Shown here: piece after piece, positions 31,225 through 31,603 of the stretch
Layout of the letters: each line of letters starts with the position of its first letter
How positions within the stretch are numbered: the first letter of the stretch is position 1
Assembly (NCBI GenBank): GCA_033557685.1
Contig: JAWQRN010000311.1
Span: 1 to 31,603 of the forward strand
Direction: 5' to 3'
Length of the DNA stretch: 31,603 nucleotides
Source: Sperchopsis tessellata
Lineage: Eukaryota > Arthropoda > Insecta > Coleoptera > Hydrophilidae
The notes under the pieces: generated by a model
Told to the model about the DNA's origin: nothing
What the model saw: only the letters and a program-made list of their open reading frames with translations
Database searches by the model: none
Made by a program: the position numbers and the translations under genes

Positions 31225-31603
31225 AAATGTCAATTGCTCGAAGTTTGTCGTATACTGTTCGCAGCAATTGGGCCTCTGTTAATACACTACGTGGAAAATT
31301 TTGCGAAAGGATTTGTGTGTAAAACCTTATAAGATACAGCTGGTGCAAGAATTGAAGCCACACGACCTCCCACAACGTCTAACATTTGATAAATGGGCGC
31401 TGGCAAAGTTGGAGGAAAATCCGCATTTTTATCGAAAAATTGTGTTCAGTGACGAGGCTCATTTCTGGTTGAATGGATACGTTAACAAGCAAAATTGCCG
31501 CATCTGGAGTGAAGACCAGCCACAAACATTGCAAGAGCTACTGATGCATCCCGAAAAAGTCACTGTTTGGTGTGGATTATGGGTCGGTGGCATCATCGGG
31601 CCG
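31225..31603 (+). mobile_element. Mariner-like transposase pseudogene, runs off the window
   Basis: From 31229 the frame reads SIARSLSYTVRSN and then, after a shift near 31318, KPYKIQLVQELKPHDLPQRL, IVFSDEAHFWLNGYVNKQN (first catalytic Asp in SDEAHF) and VTVWCGLWVGGIIGP at the window end. This is the same general family as the minus-strand remnant at 18.7-19.06 kb, but the opposite half. The frame is open from 31322 to 31603. Upstream stops and the shift indicate a decayed copy. Confidence 0.85.

Noticed and set aside
1..31603. CRISPR array, rRNA, tRNA gene, bacterial operon, phage or defence system
   Set aside because: No regularly spaced short repeats, no rRNA or tRNA signature and no Shine-Dalgarno-linked gene clusters; introns and LINEs point to an animal genome.

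Overview
The window looks like an AT-rich arthropod, almost certainly insect, nuclear genome segment. Genes are split by introns with GT/AG borders. The non-coding DNA is packed with insect-type Jockey/CR1-like LINE fragments, Tc1/mariner relatives, foldback MITEs and a decayed Gypsy LTR element. A beetle is a guess from the transposon mix, not a demonstrated assignment. No bacterial, viral or plasmid gene organisation is present.

Three host genes lie on the + strand. (1) 1073-18535 holds six exons of a DHX57-like DExH-box RNA helicase. UBA, RWD split by a CCCH zinc finger, helicase motifs I-VI and the HA2 domain appear in the expected order, and all five introns join in frame. The 5' end lies upstream of 1073. 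The C-terminal OB-fold exons expected after 18535 are not found anywhere in the window. (2) 27306-27974 is a small gene with a proposed 9-codon first exon and one large exon, encoding a Q/T/N-rich protein of about 174 residues that I cannot name. (3) From 28605 onward there are one or two 5' exons of an unrecognised, probably helical protein, continuing past the window.

Intron content: intron 1 (2384-4969) carries a foldback element, a Tc1/mariner derivative with very long inverted repeats, and a tandem duplication of its own 3' splice region. Intron 3 (6328-9367) holds two LINE fragments on opposite strands. Intron 5 (10835-18328, 7.5 kb) is a nested stack: a LINE split by another LINE and an RT-less Gypsy element with two LTRs, plus two MITEs. 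From 18.7 to 26.9 kb there is a run of dead transposons (a mariner-like remnant and at least five LINE fragments). The right end (29.6-31.6 kb) has a tandem/dispersed repeat that also occurs at 0.2-0.5 kb, a Tc1 fossil, and the start of a mariner-like copy that runs off the window.

Nearly every transposon ORF has stops, frameshifts or lost domains, so the mobile fraction appears inactive. I see no evidence for a novel multi-gene system. The points of real interest are the missing DHX57 C-terminus, the duplicated decoy splice acceptor, the palindromised transposase element and the domain-deleted Gypsy element.
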